A stretch of DNA of 42,414 nt from Geobacter sp. Its GTDB lineage: Bacteria; Desulfobacterota; Desulfuromonadia; Geobacterales; Pseudopelobacteraceae. Made by a program: the position numbers and the translations under genes. A model generated the notes under the pieces. It made no database searches. It had not been told where the DNA came from and saw only the letters and a program-made list of their open reading frames with translations. Shown here piece after piece: positions 1 to 9,374 of this stretch. The DNA lies in NCBI GenBank assembly GCA_009684515.1, contig WKKS01000017.1:1-42414 (forward strand), given 5' to 3'. Position 1 is the first letter of the stretch, and each line of letters starts with the position of its first letter.

Positions 1-6
1 ATGTAA

Positions 7-2163
7 TCAAAGAGCAAACCCCAAAGAGGGGATGACAAATTTACAGAACGAATGTTGCTTTATCGGCGGAGTATTTATTTGTTGAATATTTATTGTTAAC
101 AATTTACCGGCTGCTTTGTTATTTACATCCTTTACTTGAATTGTAAAACTGCTGTTTCCTGCGGTAGTCGGAACCCCCGTTATAGCTCCGGTGTTGCTGT
201 CGAGAATCAGTCCAACAGGCAAGTTGCCGGCTACAATGCTCCAGAAGTAAGGTGTTATTCCACCAGTGACAGTCAATACCTGGTTGTAAATTGAGTTGAC
301 ATAGCCATTCGGAAGGTTGGAAGTGCTGATAGTGGGATAGGAATCGACGATTATTGTTAGATCTTTGGTAGTAATGACATTGTTGGCGTCCTGCAATTGC
401 ATTGTGAAACTATTGTTCCCGGTAGCTATTGGAGTGCCGGTAATCGCCCCTGTAAAGGCATTTAACGTAAGTCCAGTTGGCAACAATCCGCTACTTACCG
501 ACCAGGAATATGGCGATTTACCCCCGGAGACGGCAACGGTTACATCGTAACTTACGCCGACGTGACCGTTTTGCAAGGCAGATGTAATAATGGTCAAAGC
601 CTGGTTTACGGCAATCGAAAGCGCTTTGCTTGTGACATGGTTGTTGCTGTCAACAGCCTGCACTATAAAGTCAAAGTTACCTGAAGTTGAAGGTGTGCCT
701 CTGATTATACCCGCCGCAGAATTCAGACTCAAACCAGGCGGCAGATTTCCACTGTTTATACTCCATGTAATTGGAGAGGCACCGCTATTTAACGAGACAC
801 TTTGATTGTATATTGTCCCGACATAACCATCTCGTAGTAAATATGTAGAAACTGAAGGAGGTAATCCGCCTGTAGTGAAACTCCATATAACGTCGGCTGG
901 CAGGCGCATTCCATTTTGACTTTTTATCCCCTGGCTGAGTCTCACATTTATTGTTGCATCGGAAGGTAATGAAACGTCCGGTGTGAATGTGGTCGTCAGA
1001 TTTGCCAGATTCCAGGTAAGTATGCCAGACAAAGGCGTTTCATAGGGGTACGTTGGTGTCGTAGACTGACCATCGTTGTCGTCTCCCCAGGCTACCACTG
1101 TTCCATCACTCTTCAAGGCCACTGTGTGATACCATCCTGCCGCAACTCCAATAACGCCTGAAAGACCCATAGGGACCGTGGCTTGACCATAGCCATTATA
1201 ACCCCAAGTGACCACTGTTCCGTCACTTTTCAAGGCAACTGAGTGCCCCCCACCGGCTGCAACCGCAACAACACCGGAAAGCCCGGTGGGAACAGTGGAC
1301 TGACCACTACTATTGTCCCCCCAGGCGACCACTGTACCGTTACTCTTTAAGGCTACTGTATGACTCCATCCGGCTGCAACCGCAACAACACCGGAAAGCC
1401 CGCTAGGGACTGTGATCTGACCATAACTGTTGTCACCCCAAGCAACAACAGTTCCGCCACTTTTCAAGGCAACTGAGTGATAAGAACCGGCTGCCACTGC
1501 TATTGCACCGCTTAGGCTGCCAGGGACTTTGGTTTCGCCATTGCCGTTATAACCCCAAGCAACCACTGTGCCGTCACCCTTCAAGGCCACAGTGTGATAT
1601 GCTCCGGCCGCAACCGCTACAACACCTGAAAGCCCTGTGGGAACAGTGGCCTGCCCACTGCTATTACTTCCCCAAGCAACCACCGTTTCATCGCCCTTCA
1701 CGGCCACGGTGTGAGACGACCCTGCTGCAACAGCAACGACACCGAAAAGACCTGTAGGAACCAAAGTTTGGTTATAAGTGTTGTCACCCCATCCGACCAC
1801 TGAGCCATCGCTTTTCAAGGCCACAGTGTGATAAGCACCGGCTGCCACCCTATTTACACCGGATATCACCGTAGGTACCATAGACTGGTTACTGTCGTTG
1901 CTGCCCCACGCAACCACAGTGCCATCATCCTTCACGGCAACTGTGTGACAAGTGCCGGTCGATATGGCAACGACCCCGGTAAGACCGGTTGGGGTTGTGG
2001 TTTGCCCGTACCCGTTGTCACCCCAAGCGACCATAGTACCGTCACTCTTCAAGGCTACCGTATGCCACGCACCAGCCGCGACAGCAGCTACATCTGAAAG
2101 ACCTGTCGGGATCGATGTCTGATTTTCAAAATTCCCCCCCCCAGGCGACCACAGTGCCGTCAC
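7..2163 (-). pseudogene. C-terminal fragment of a giant RCC1/Ig-repeat secreted protein
   Basis: This 718-codon open frame continues the gene at 2258-5653 and is very probably its detached 3' part. It starts inside an RCC1 unit, runs through nine more units (HTVALKSDGTVVAWGDN type, 39 residues each), then the second half of a Big_5-like domain ending WSFTTGG, three He_PIG-type Ig domains with the SGLLPTGLTLN / GAITGTP signature, and a 23-residue tail. The internal ATG at 2163 has no family-like N-terminus, no signal peptide and lies inside a repeat, so independent translation is unlikely. Two lesions separate it from the upstream part: TGA at 2258-2260 where every other unit has TGG (Trp), and one extra G in a G9 run (C9 on the plus strand at 2134-2142). 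Removing that G and reverting the stop gives one frame of about 1,881 residues. Confidence 0.8.
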
Positions 2164-2680
2164 TCTTCAAGGCGACTGTGTGCCACGCACCGGCCGCAAC
2201 TGCAACAATACCTGATAGGCCTGTCGGGACAGTTATCTGGCCATAATCGTTATTCCCTCAAGCGACCACCGTACCATCGCCTTTCAAGGCAACTGTGTGA
2301 TACTCACTTGACGATACCGCAATAACATTTGAAAGGCCTGAAGGGGTCGGTATTTGCAACTGTCCCCCGCCTGGATAGCTGTAAGTACCCCATGTGACAA
2401 CAGTTCCATCATTCTTCAGGGCAACGACATGATGTCCTCCGGAGCTCACCGCAATAACTCCGGATAGTTCTGCTGGAACCATTGCCTGGGCATAACCATC
2501 GTCACCCCAGGCAGCTACTGTACCATCATACTTTAAAGCCACAGTGTGCCATGTGCCAGCTGCAACTGCTTTGACATCGGAGAGTCCTGTCGGTACTGCG
2601 GTCTGGCCATAACTGTTGTCACCCCAGGCAACCACCGTGCCGTCGCTCTTCAAGGCTACTGTATGCGAATCCCCTGAAAC
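1042..2680 (-). repeat. 14-unit RCC1 tandem array, 117-bp period
   Basis: Fourteen consecutive 39-codon units lie between about 2680 and 1042, each built around HTVALKSDGTVVAWGD and ending GVVAVAAG. RCC1 folds are seven-bladed propellers, so fourteen units match two complete propellers. Unit 4 carries the TGG-to-TGA change and unit 5 the G9 frameshift. Nucleotide identity between units is high, which favours slippage and recombination. Confidence 0.85.
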
Positions 2681-5653
2681 CACCTGAGTGACTTTTACCT
2701 TTCGGGAAACAGCAAAGCTGCCGCTGGTTATTGTGGCAGGATTTGGAAGTTCACTAAAGGAAGCAGTTACAGTATTGGTCAATACATCGACCGAATTCAG
2801 CGGTGGTGTAAAATCAGTGACTGAAAACGGTGACCTGATAGTGATATTCAGTAATGCAGATGAGGTGACATTGTTGGTGTCTTTTACCTGAACGGTAAAA
2901 GAACTGCTGCCTGCCGAAACAGGCGTGCCGCTGATGACCCCGGTGCTGCTGAGTATCAGCCCGGAAGGCAGACTGCCAACGGGTACCGTCCAGTTATAGG
3001 GTGTTTTGCCACCACTGGCAGAAAGACTCTGGCTGTAACTAACACCGGGATATCCATCAGCCAGTGTTTTGGTGTTTATTGACGGAGGAGCGGCATTGAT
3101 TGTTATTGAAAGCGCCTTCGTAGCATTTTTGGTGTTGGCGTCCGTTACTTTAAAGGTGACACTGCTGGTTGCGATGGCTGTTGGGCTGCCGGTTATGTTG
3201 CCGGTAGTCGTATTAAGAGAAAGTCCCGCCGGTAACGTTCCGGATGATACAGACCAGGTAAGTGTGGACTTACCACCTGTTGCGGTTAATGTCTGGTTGT
3301 AGACAGCCCCGACACTTCCTGCGGGTAGGCTGGTGGTACTTATAACTGGCAAGGCATACACGGCAATGGTCAGCGCTTTCGTTGCCGTTGTGTTGCTGGC
3401 CTCTTTAACCTGAACGGTGATACTGCTTGTGCCGGTTGCTGTTGGCGTGCCGGATATGACACCGGTCGAAGCTGAAAGGGTCAACCCGGCGGGGAGCATA
3501 CCGGATGTTATCGACCAGGTGTAGGCGGTCTTGCCGCCGGTTGCCACTATGGTTTGACTATAGGTGGTTATGAGGTAGCCGTCTGCGAGTGATGCTGTCG
3601 TAATGGACAATGGTGCGGCATTGATCGTAATCGATAGTGCCTTGGTAGCTGTCTTGGCATTGGCATCTGTAACCTTGAAGGTAACACTGCTAGTCACCGC
3701 CGTGGTCGGGGTACCGCTGATCACCCCACTGGTTGCGTTGAGTGTCAGTCCTGCCGGCAAGGTCCCGCTTGATACGGCCCAGGTATTAGGTGTTTTACCT
3801 CCTGTTGCAGTCAGGGTCTGGCTATAGGCAACACCGATTGTACCTGCCGGTAGGCTGGGAGTGGTTATGGCTGGCAAGGCATAGACGGTGACGGTCAATG
3901 CTTTCGTCGCGATAGCGTTGTTGGAATCCTTGACCTGGACGGTGATGCTGCTGGTCCCGGTTGCCGAAGGGGTCCCGGAGATGACGCCGGTTGAAGCGGC
4001 CAGCGTCAATCCTGCGGGAAGTGTGCCTGCCGTTATGGACCAGGTGTAGGCTGTCTTGCCTCCGCTTGCCGAGAGAGTCTGGCTGTAAGCTGTAGTGAGG
4101 TAACCATCAGCAAGCGCTGTGGTTGATATTGCGAGCACCCCGGCATTTACTGTAATCGAGAGAGATTTTGTGGCGGTCTTGGCCGACTTGTCCTTGACCT
4201 GTACGGTGAAGCTGCTTGTTGCAGCGGTCGTAGGCGTGCCGCTGATGACACCGGCTGTGCTGAGGGTTAGCCCTGTCGGCAGGCTGCCGGTTGTTTTGGT
4301 CCAGGTGTAGGGTGTGGTTCCGCCGGTTGCGGCCAGTGTCTGGCTGTATACCGTGCCGATCGTTCCGGAGGGCAGAGTTGCAGTCGTGATGCTCAGGGCG
4401 GTAGCGGCCGCCAACGCAACGGACTGCGTAGTAACAGGGCTGCTGACGTTCTTTGCATGTATGGTATTAGTGGGTAAACTAAGAGGTATTATAGCTGCTC
4501 CGCGCACCGGCCATACGAAGCTGCCGCTATTGTTGAGCTTGCTTTCACCAAGAATATCACCGGACGTGTTTACGTTCCAGGCATTGTCGGTAACCGAGGC
4601 AACAGTGGCGGATGTCCAGTAGTTATTCCGGACATTGAAGATTCCCTGCCAATTCAACCAATAGAAAGGATTGACCTCCACATAATTCATCACCGAGGCC
4701 AGTTCAATCCGGTTGGGCAGGCGCCAGTCACTGAAGCCCAGGTACGCCTCCTGGTTGAGCTTGTTAACATAATCAAGAGCACTCTGCCAGATCACGGCAC
4801 CGTCAGCATGTATGCCGTCAACATCGAATTCTGGATTACGGGTGAGCATCAGATTGGCATCTCTCGTCCAGATCAGGCCGGTCAGATTGTCGGTGACGGT
4901 CTGATCGTCGTTGTCGCTGAAACGAGGCTGTGGCCAGGCAGCACCTATCTGCAATTCACCATCCTGCCCAGTGCCTGCACAGGGAATCGTCGTGCCATTC
5001 GAGTCAAAACAGGCAGTTTGGCCGGTCTTGGACAGGTTTATACCTGATGAGGCCGCTGTCCCGGATTGTCCACCACGAACCGGCCAGACACTGCCCACAC
5101 CAGACTTTCCGATGTATTGAAGCGGACCACCATCCATTCCAACCATCCAGGCGGTGCCGGTGCTCACTACATTGGTGCTGGATGTCCAGTAGGGCAGCGG
5201 CTGCACATTAATAAAACCCTGCCCGTTAAGCCAGATGGAAGCACCGGTCTGGCCATGGTTTACCAATGAGCCCAGCTCATTAAGGTTAGGCAGCCGCCAG
5301 TCGTTGTACCCAAGGTACTTATCCTGATTAAGTTTATGGATGTAGTCCAATGCGTGCTGCCATGAGACCGCGCCATCTCCACCAACACCGTCCGCATCGA
5401 ATCCGGGGTTACGGTTTTTGATCAGATTAGCGTCTTTAGTCCATGTTAGCCCGGTCAGATTGTCAATAACCATATCACTGCCGGTATCGCTAAAACGAGG
5501 ATTGGGCCAACGTATGCCTGCCTTGATGTCACCATCGTCAGTTGCCGAATATACTGTTATCTGTCCGCTTTGGGGGAGCTGGATGGTAGAGGCATTGGCG
5601 GTGAAGGTGATCAGGAACAGAAGACAAAAGACGGCGGGCAACAGTCTTTTCAT
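2258..5653 (-). CDS. Secreted DUF1566 / Ig-like / RCC1 repeat protein (truncated N-terminal part)
   Basis: The product has 1,131 residues and begins with a Sec signal peptide (about residues 1-22, hydrophobic core and ANAS cleavage region). Two DUF1566 (Lcl C-terminal-like) domains follow, each with DNLTGLxWTxDANL, a DWRLPNxxEL motif and a WPVRG ending. Then come six He_PIG-type Ig domains, the first half of a Big_5-like domain (TNTVTASFSELPNPATIT), and about 3.5 RCC1 units before the TGA at 2258-2260. DUF1566 and Ig-like arrays are common in extracellular or outer-surface proteins of Geobacter; binding or adhesion is an inference. The start is chosen because GGAG precedes the ATG and the signal peptide follows at once. 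If translated, the product ends mid-propeller, so it is probably non-functional unless the stop is read through or is strain-specific. Confidence 0.8.
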   Translation of the reverse strand: MKRLLPAVFCLLFLITFTANASTIQLPQSGQITVYSATDDGDIKAGIRWPNPRFSDTGSDMVIDNLTGLTWTKDANLIKNRNPGFDADGVGGDGAVSWQHALDYIHKLNQDKYLGYNDWRLPNLNELGSLVNHGQTGASIWLNGQGFINVQPLPYWTSSTNVVSTGTAWMVGMDGGPLQYIGKSGVGSVWPVRGGQSGTAASSGINLSKTGQTACFDSNGTTIPCAGTGQDGELQIGAAWPQPRFSDNDDQTVTDNLTGLIWTRDANLMLTRNPEFDVDGIHADGAVIWQSALDYVNKLNQEAYLGFSDWRLPNRIELASVMNYVEVNPFYWLNWQGIFNVRNNYWTSATVASVTDNAWNVNTSGDILGESKLNNSGSFVWPVRGAAIIPLSLPTNTIHAKNVSSPVTTQSVALAAATALSITTATLPSGTIGTVYSQTLAATGGTTPYTWTKTTGSLPTGLTLSTAGVISGTPTTAATSSFTVQVKDKSAKTATKSLSITVNAGVLAISTTALADGYLTTAYSQTLSASGGKTAYTWSITAGTLPAGLTLAASTGVISGTPSATGTSSITVQVKDSNNAIATKALTVTVYALPAITTPSLPAGTIGVAYSQTLTATGGKTPNTWAVSSGTLPAGLTLNATSGVISGTPTTAVTSSVTFKVTDANAKTATKALSITINAAPLSITTASLADGYLITTYSQTIVATGGKTAYTWSITSGMLPAGLTLSASTGVISGTPTATGTSSITVQVKEASNTTATKALTIAVYALPVISTTSLPAGSVGAVYNQTLTATGGKSTLTWSVSSGTLPAGLSLNTTTGNITGSPTAIATSSVTFKVTDANTKNATKALSITINAAPPSINTKTLADGYPGVSYSQSLSASGGKTPYNWTVPVGSLPSGLILSSTGVISGTPVSAGSSSFTVQVKDTNNVTSSALLNITIRSPFSVTDFTPPLNSVDVLTNTVTASFSELPNPATITSGSFAVSRKVKVTQVVSGDSHTVALKSDGTVVAWGDNSYGQTAVPTGLSDVKAVAAGTWHTVALKYDGTVAAWGDDGYAQAMVPAELSGVIAVSSGGHHVVALKNDGTVVTWGTYSYPGGGQLQIPTPSGLSNVIAVSSSEYHTVALKGDGTVVA

Positions 5654-6245
5654 AAAATTACTCCATTTAAAAATTAATAATAAAAGGGATTTTGTTTACC
5701 ACACCAAATAAGACGCATGCAACAGCTTTCAAAACACCTTTGAATAAATAATTTCCATTCGCATATATCATGAAAGATTGTCAGGTACACAATTGCTGGA
5801 TAATTCTACCTTAGAAACTGCTGGTGCTTGTTAAAAGACAAATGCTGAACTTATTCAGTCACCTCTACGCGGTTGGCGTAGATAACTGTGTAGTAACTGG
5901 GTTTTTATTATTTATAAATTTCAAATCAACCAGTATATAGACACATGTTAAAGTTCTGTTGAAGCGTATTACGCGAGATTCAACGGAAAAAAATAAGGCA
6001 TAACAAATCTAGAGATATAATTAAGCAATATTATTTATTAACGGAATTTTTGCCAATAAAAGGGCCAACGACATAAGGCCCGTCAGAATCAATCTGACGG
6101 GCCTTTCCGGTTATGCAAAGCGGGTGTCACAGTTACTTGAAGTAATATAAATATTTTTAATCTGATGCTGTTTGTGATACATACATTTGGCAGGAATTAC
6201 GGCCGGGAACGTTTTTTTTGCTAACTTTAACTGGAGGGTAATCTT
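5654..6245. other. AT-rich divergent intergenic region without a gene
   Basis: About 590 bases separate two divergently read broken genes. I see no credible coding frame. The region holds a short hairpin CTACGC-ggttg-GCGTAG (5865-5881), a compound hairpin with arms GTTGAA/TTCAAC and GCGTA/TACGC (5958-5984), and the strong hairpin annotated separately at 6075-6107. No GEMM or other recognised riboswitch is visible here. Confidence 0.6.
6075..6107 (+). terminator. Strong terminator-like hairpin between divergent genes
   Basis: The arms AAGGCCCGTCAGA and TCTGACGGGCCTT pair perfectly over 13 bp around a five-base loop, followed by one further T, so the T run is short. The position is odd because no annotated gene reads into it from either side. 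It could end an unannotated small RNA or act as an attenuator in the leader of the gene at 6246. Confidence 0.55.
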
Positions 6246-7284
6246 TTGGGTATTTGGAAATCTCTTGGAATCAGGCTGACTTCGGTATTGCTGGCGATGC
6301 TTATGCTTTCGGCCTGCGGCAGCTCCGGCGGTGGTAATAGCAGTGGTAATGAAGCAAAAGGCTGGGCGTTGGTGGATCCATCCTTGTCATATTCCGGGAG
6401 TACGGCAAAAGCGGCGCTGACCCAGGAGAATGTTGAGGATATTGTTATTGGCGCTTATTACGGCGGCAACATCGGTTCTGCCGTAGGCACATTTTCTGTC
6501 ACCGGCAAGAGCGTGGTGAGTGCAGCCAAAGCAGATGTCCCCCTTCGGCAACTGACCGAGATTATCAAGCAGGCGACACAGCGAATGAATCTCCCGGGCA
6601 AGGCGGCTCAAAAACAGCAATCCAGGAGTGCCAGCGGCGACGCTAAAGTCATGCAGCGCGTGGAGACTTTTCAGGATTGGGGCGCCGATGGTGGTTATGT
6701 TTCCTACAGTCTGGATATCAATGACACCACCGAAAGCTTTTTCGGAACCATTGAGTTTCACGATTACGTTTCTCAGGGGGGCAACCATTTCGGGTAGCGC
6801 CGACATGCTCGGTACGATTAACGCCAATGGTCAAAGTTTCAGTCGTCTGACTCTCTCATTCAAATCATTGACCATGACCGGTAGCGGTTTTTCATTCAAG
6901 TTGACCGGCCTGCTTTCGTGGGGCTACGATTATGCGTCATCATCCGAAACAGTCACGATGAACATGGTTCTTGCCGACCAGCCCAGCGGGTTGACCCACT
7001 GGTTCAGAAATTATGAAATTCAGAGCAGCTACGGCAACGGCTATACGACACAGACAATTTCCGGCCGCTACTACAATCCGGGAAATGGCTATCTGGATAT
7101 TGTGTCCCAGATACCACTGGTTATCAACAATGGCGACAGCATGCCATCAGAAGGACAACTGCAGTTCCTGGGGGAGAATGGGAGCTGGGCCCGGATCAAC
7201 TTCATGCCCAACAGCCTGATGATTGAGGTGGATTCTGACGGTGATGGCGTGGCGGATTGGCAGGTAGAGTCTGCAACCAATTAA
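6246..7284 (+). pseudogene. Frameshifted lipoprotein gene of unknown function
   Basis: Translation would start at TTG 6246, about ten bases after a strong GGAGGG, giving a lipoprotein signal with lipobox LSAC and then a Ser/Gly-rich linker. The first frame stops at 6797, just after a G6 run at 6776-6781. Deleting one G joins it to the frame that ends at 7284, and the protein sequence then reads smoothly (about 345 residues). The C-terminal end carries an Asp-rich DSDGDGVADW stretch, as in calcium-binding thrombospondin type 3-like repeats. I do not recognise the family. The real start is the TTG, because the ATG at 6628 has no signal peptide and lies in the wrong frame for the first half. It could also be a sequencing indel or a phase-variable tract. 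Confidence 0.7.
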
Positions 7285-7383
7285 CCTCCGTTTGCAAATG
7301 CTGTAACGGGCTTCGCTCTTCATCAGTACAGCATGCTGAATCATCCGTTTTTTCATTGCAGCTGAAGCCTGTTTAGTCTCGTT

Positions 7384-7408
7384 AAAGCCGGTAAATACCG
7401 GCTTTTTT
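7384..7408 (+). terminator. Intrinsic terminator after the lipoprotein gene
   Basis: The arms AAGCCGGTA and TACCGGCTT enclose a two-base AA loop and lead into a run of T. It lies between the lipoprotein gene and pta. Confidence 0.8.
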
Positions 7409-7497
7409 GTTTGACCATACCACCTCTTTCAACTATATATACTCCTGTTTTATTCTGCAAAATAATGAAACCCTAATCATAACCAAGGAGGATCGCA

Positions 7498-8502
7498 ATG
7501 CATCTTGTTGATCAGATCAAAGAGAAGGCCAGAAAGAACCTGCAGACGGTTGTACTGCCGGAAAGCTACGATGAGCGCATGCTGTTTGCCGCCGAAAAGA
7601 TCGTCAAGGAAGGGCTGGCCAAGATCGTCATCCTGGGCGATCCGGCCAAGATTAAGGCCGAAGCCGCCTCCAAAGGGGTCAATCTGGCTGGAGTGGAACT
7701 GCTCAATCCGGCCTCTTCGCCAAAGCTGGATCAATATGTGGCCGATCTGGTTGAGCTGCGCAAAAGCAAGGGTTTGACCGCCGATGACGCCCGTAAACTG
7801 CTGACCGCAGACGACAACCTCTACTATGCCGGCATGATGGTCCGCAACGGTGATGCGGGGGGGGAAGTGGCCGGCGCCACCGGAACAACCGGCAACGTAC
7901 TGAAGGCGGCCTTCCAGACTGTTGGTCCGGCCAAGGGAATCAAGACCGTTTCCTCCTTCTTCCTGATGATCACCAAAACCCCCAGTTTTGGCGAAAACGG
8001 CATCGTGCTGTTTGCCGACTGCGCCGTCAATCCCAATCCGGATGCCCAGGCGCTGGCCGAAATCGCCGTGGCGACCGCCGGTAACTGCAAGGCGTTTCTG
8101 GATGTGGAAGCCCGGGTGGGAATGCTTTCGTTCTCCACCAAGGGGAGCGCCAGCCACCCCGATTGCGACAAAGTGTTGCAGGCTCTGGAAATTGCCAGAC
8201 AGATCAAACCGGACCTGTTGATCGACGGAGAGCTGCAGGCTGACGCCGCGCTGCTTCCAAAGGTCGGCGAGAAAAAAGCTCCCGGCAGCCCGGTGGCCGG
8301 CAAGGCCAATGTTCTGATCTTCCCCGACCTGGATGCCGGCAATATCGGCTACAAACTGGTCGAGCGCGTGGCCGGTGCCGAAGCGGTCGGACCGATCATC
8401 CAGGGTCTGGCCAAGCCGGTCAATGACTTGTCGCGCGGCTGCTCGATCGATGACATTGTCAACGTAACCGCGATAACTGCGGTGCAGGCGGCTCAAGGCT
8501 AA
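7498..8502 (+). CDS. pta: Phosphate acetyltransferase
   Basis: This 334-residue protein is the short single-domain form of phosphotransacetylase, which converts acetyl-CoA and phosphate to acetyl phosphate and CoA in the cytoplasm. The N-terminus (VVLPESYDERMLFAAEKI), the central GEVAGATGTTGNVLKAAFQ region and the C-terminal GLAKPVNDLSRGCS motif are typical of the family and the length is normal. AAGGAGG lies eight bases before the ATG. In acetate-using Geobacter it works with acetate kinase to activate acetate, but no ackA lies beside it here. It is flanked by terminators at 7384 and 8528, so it is probably monocistronic. Confidence 0.95.
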   Translation: MHLVDQIKEKARKNLQTVVLPESYDERMLFAAEKIVKEGLAKIVILGDPAKIKAEAASKGVNLAGVELLNPASSPKLDQYVADLVELRKSKGLTADDARKLLTADDNLYYAGMMVRNGDAGGEVAGATGTTGNVLKAAFQTVGPAKGIKTVSSFFLMITKTPSFGENGIVLFADCAVNPNPDAQALAEIAVATAGNCKAFLDVEARVGMLSFSTKGSASHPDCDKVLQALEIARQIKPDLLIDGELQADAALLPKVGEKKAPGSPVAGKANVLIFPDLDAGNIGYKLVERVAGAEAVGPIIQGLAKPVNDLSRGCSIDDIVNVTAITAVQAAQG

Positions 8503-8527
8503 ATCGAGGCCTTCACAACAATGCTGT

Positions 8528-8570
8528 GCAAACCCCCTGGAGGCCCGACGCCATCAGGGGGTTTGCATTT
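8528..8570 (+). terminator. Intrinsic terminator after pta
   Basis: The 12-bp arms GCAAACCCCCTG and CAGGGGGTTTGC enclose a 15-base loop, followed by ATTT. The T run is weak but the stem is perfect. Confidence 0.7.
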
Positions 8571-8630
8571 CGGTGAACTACCGTTCTCCTTTGCGCAATA
8601 GTGCTATAATCACCCCAGGAGGCATCTGAT

Positions 8631-8945
8631 ATGCTGAAAACAGGAATTGTAATCATACTACTGGTGTCGCTGATCCTTCCCGCTTACGCCGACAATCCAA
8701 TCAAAACAGGTGGCAAGGAAGTCGGGCAAGAAATGAAAAAACTGGGTAAGGAGACCGGCCAGGCTTTTAAAGAGGGGGGCAAAGAGATCGGGCAGGGATT
8801 AAAAAAGTTTGGCAAAGAGACCGGTCAGGTTATCAGGGAAGGTGGCAGGGAATCCGGTCAGGCTGCAAAAAAGAGCGGACGAAGCCTTGGAGAGTGGTTT
8901 CGGGAGATGGGAAGTTCAATTAAAAGGTATTTCAGCCGCAATTAG
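8631..8945 (+). CDS. Small secreted protein with seven 11-residue repeats
   Basis: The 104-residue product has a signal peptide (hydrophobic residues 5-17, cleavage probably after AYA-D). From residue 28 to the end it consists of exactly seven 11-residue units of the type GKETGQAFKEG, rich in Lys and Glu. Hendecad repeats of this kind form right-handed or amphipathic 11/3 helices in LEA-like proteins and apolipoprotein/synuclein-type membrane-surface binders. Function is unknown; a periplasmic or envelope-associated amphipathic helix is the reasonable inference. AGGAGG lies eight bases upstream of the ATG. It stands between the pta terminator and a convergent gene, so it is probably transcribed alone. 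Confidence 0.75.
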   Translation: MLKTGIVIILLVSLILPAYADNPIKTGGKEVGQEMKKLGKETGQAFKEGGKEIGQGLKKFGKETGQVIREGGRESGQAAKKSGRSLGEWFREMGSSIKRYFSRN

Positions 8946-8968
8946 GATTCTGAAATGTCCCATGTTCC

Positions 8969-9373
8969 CTACAGGTCTCCGGTCATCTCCTGAAGCAGGT
9001 ACAGTTTGGTGTTGATATTTTTCACGCAGTCCACAATTTCCCTGAAATGAGCCTCGTCCAGATTGCACTCTTCCTCGATTCCCTGAAACCATGGGAAACC
9101 CTTGGGGAGCGGCGTCAGAGTGCCGTTTCTGGTCAGCATGGCATCCACCAGATCGTTGACCCTTCCCTGTGCCTCCCAGGGGTCGCGGTAGTTGAACTGG
9201 CGCGCCACCACATGCAACCCCATGCCGTTGTCAAATATGGCCTTGACCTCGAAGGAAAATTCACGGGGCGCGCTGTAGTTTTCTGTCCGGCCGGAGCGCA
9301 CCATCACTTCTGCACCGGCTTCCCTTAGGATGTCTCCGACCGATTCGCCGGTCATGGCCTTGAACTCACTCAT
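8969..9373 (-). CDS. Conserved small protein linked to the MoxR/VWA pair
   Basis: This soluble 134-residue protein has no signal peptide or membrane segment and I do not recognise its family. Its ATG lies one base after the stop codon of the DUF2201/VWA gene, so translation is probably coupled and it is the last gene of the queC-MoxR-VWA run. Mixed alpha/beta composition with an Asp/Glu-rich C-terminal half (FQGIEEECNLDEAHF) is all that can be seen. A role as accessory factor of the AAA/VWA pair is inferred from position only. Confidence 0.7.
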   Translation of the reverse strand: MSEFKAMTGESVGDILREAGAEVMVRSGRTENYSAPREFSFEVKAIFDNGMGLHVVARQFNYRDPWEAQGRVNDLVDAMLTRNGTLTPLPKGFPWFQGIEEECNLDEAHFREIVDCVKNINTKLYLLQEMTGDL

Positions 9374-9374
9374 A

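Noticed and set aside
6186..6206. Sigma54-like promoter (TTGGCAG...GGC) before the lipoprotein gene
   Set aside because: The spacing between the GG and GC elements is one base too long and the -12 element is poor.
5654..6245. A second GEMM riboswitch upstream of the DUF1566 gene, as often in Geobacter
   Set aside because: Neither strand has the GNRA hairpin, the GGAAAGCC core or the tetraloop receptor.
7857..7864. G8 run in pta as a third frameshift site
   Set aside because: The pta frame is intact through the run and gives family-typical sequence on both sides.
7477..8496. 339-codon open frame antisense to pta
   Set aside because: It is the shadow of a high-GC gene: no ribosome site, no family-like sequence, and complete overlap with the clear pta gene.
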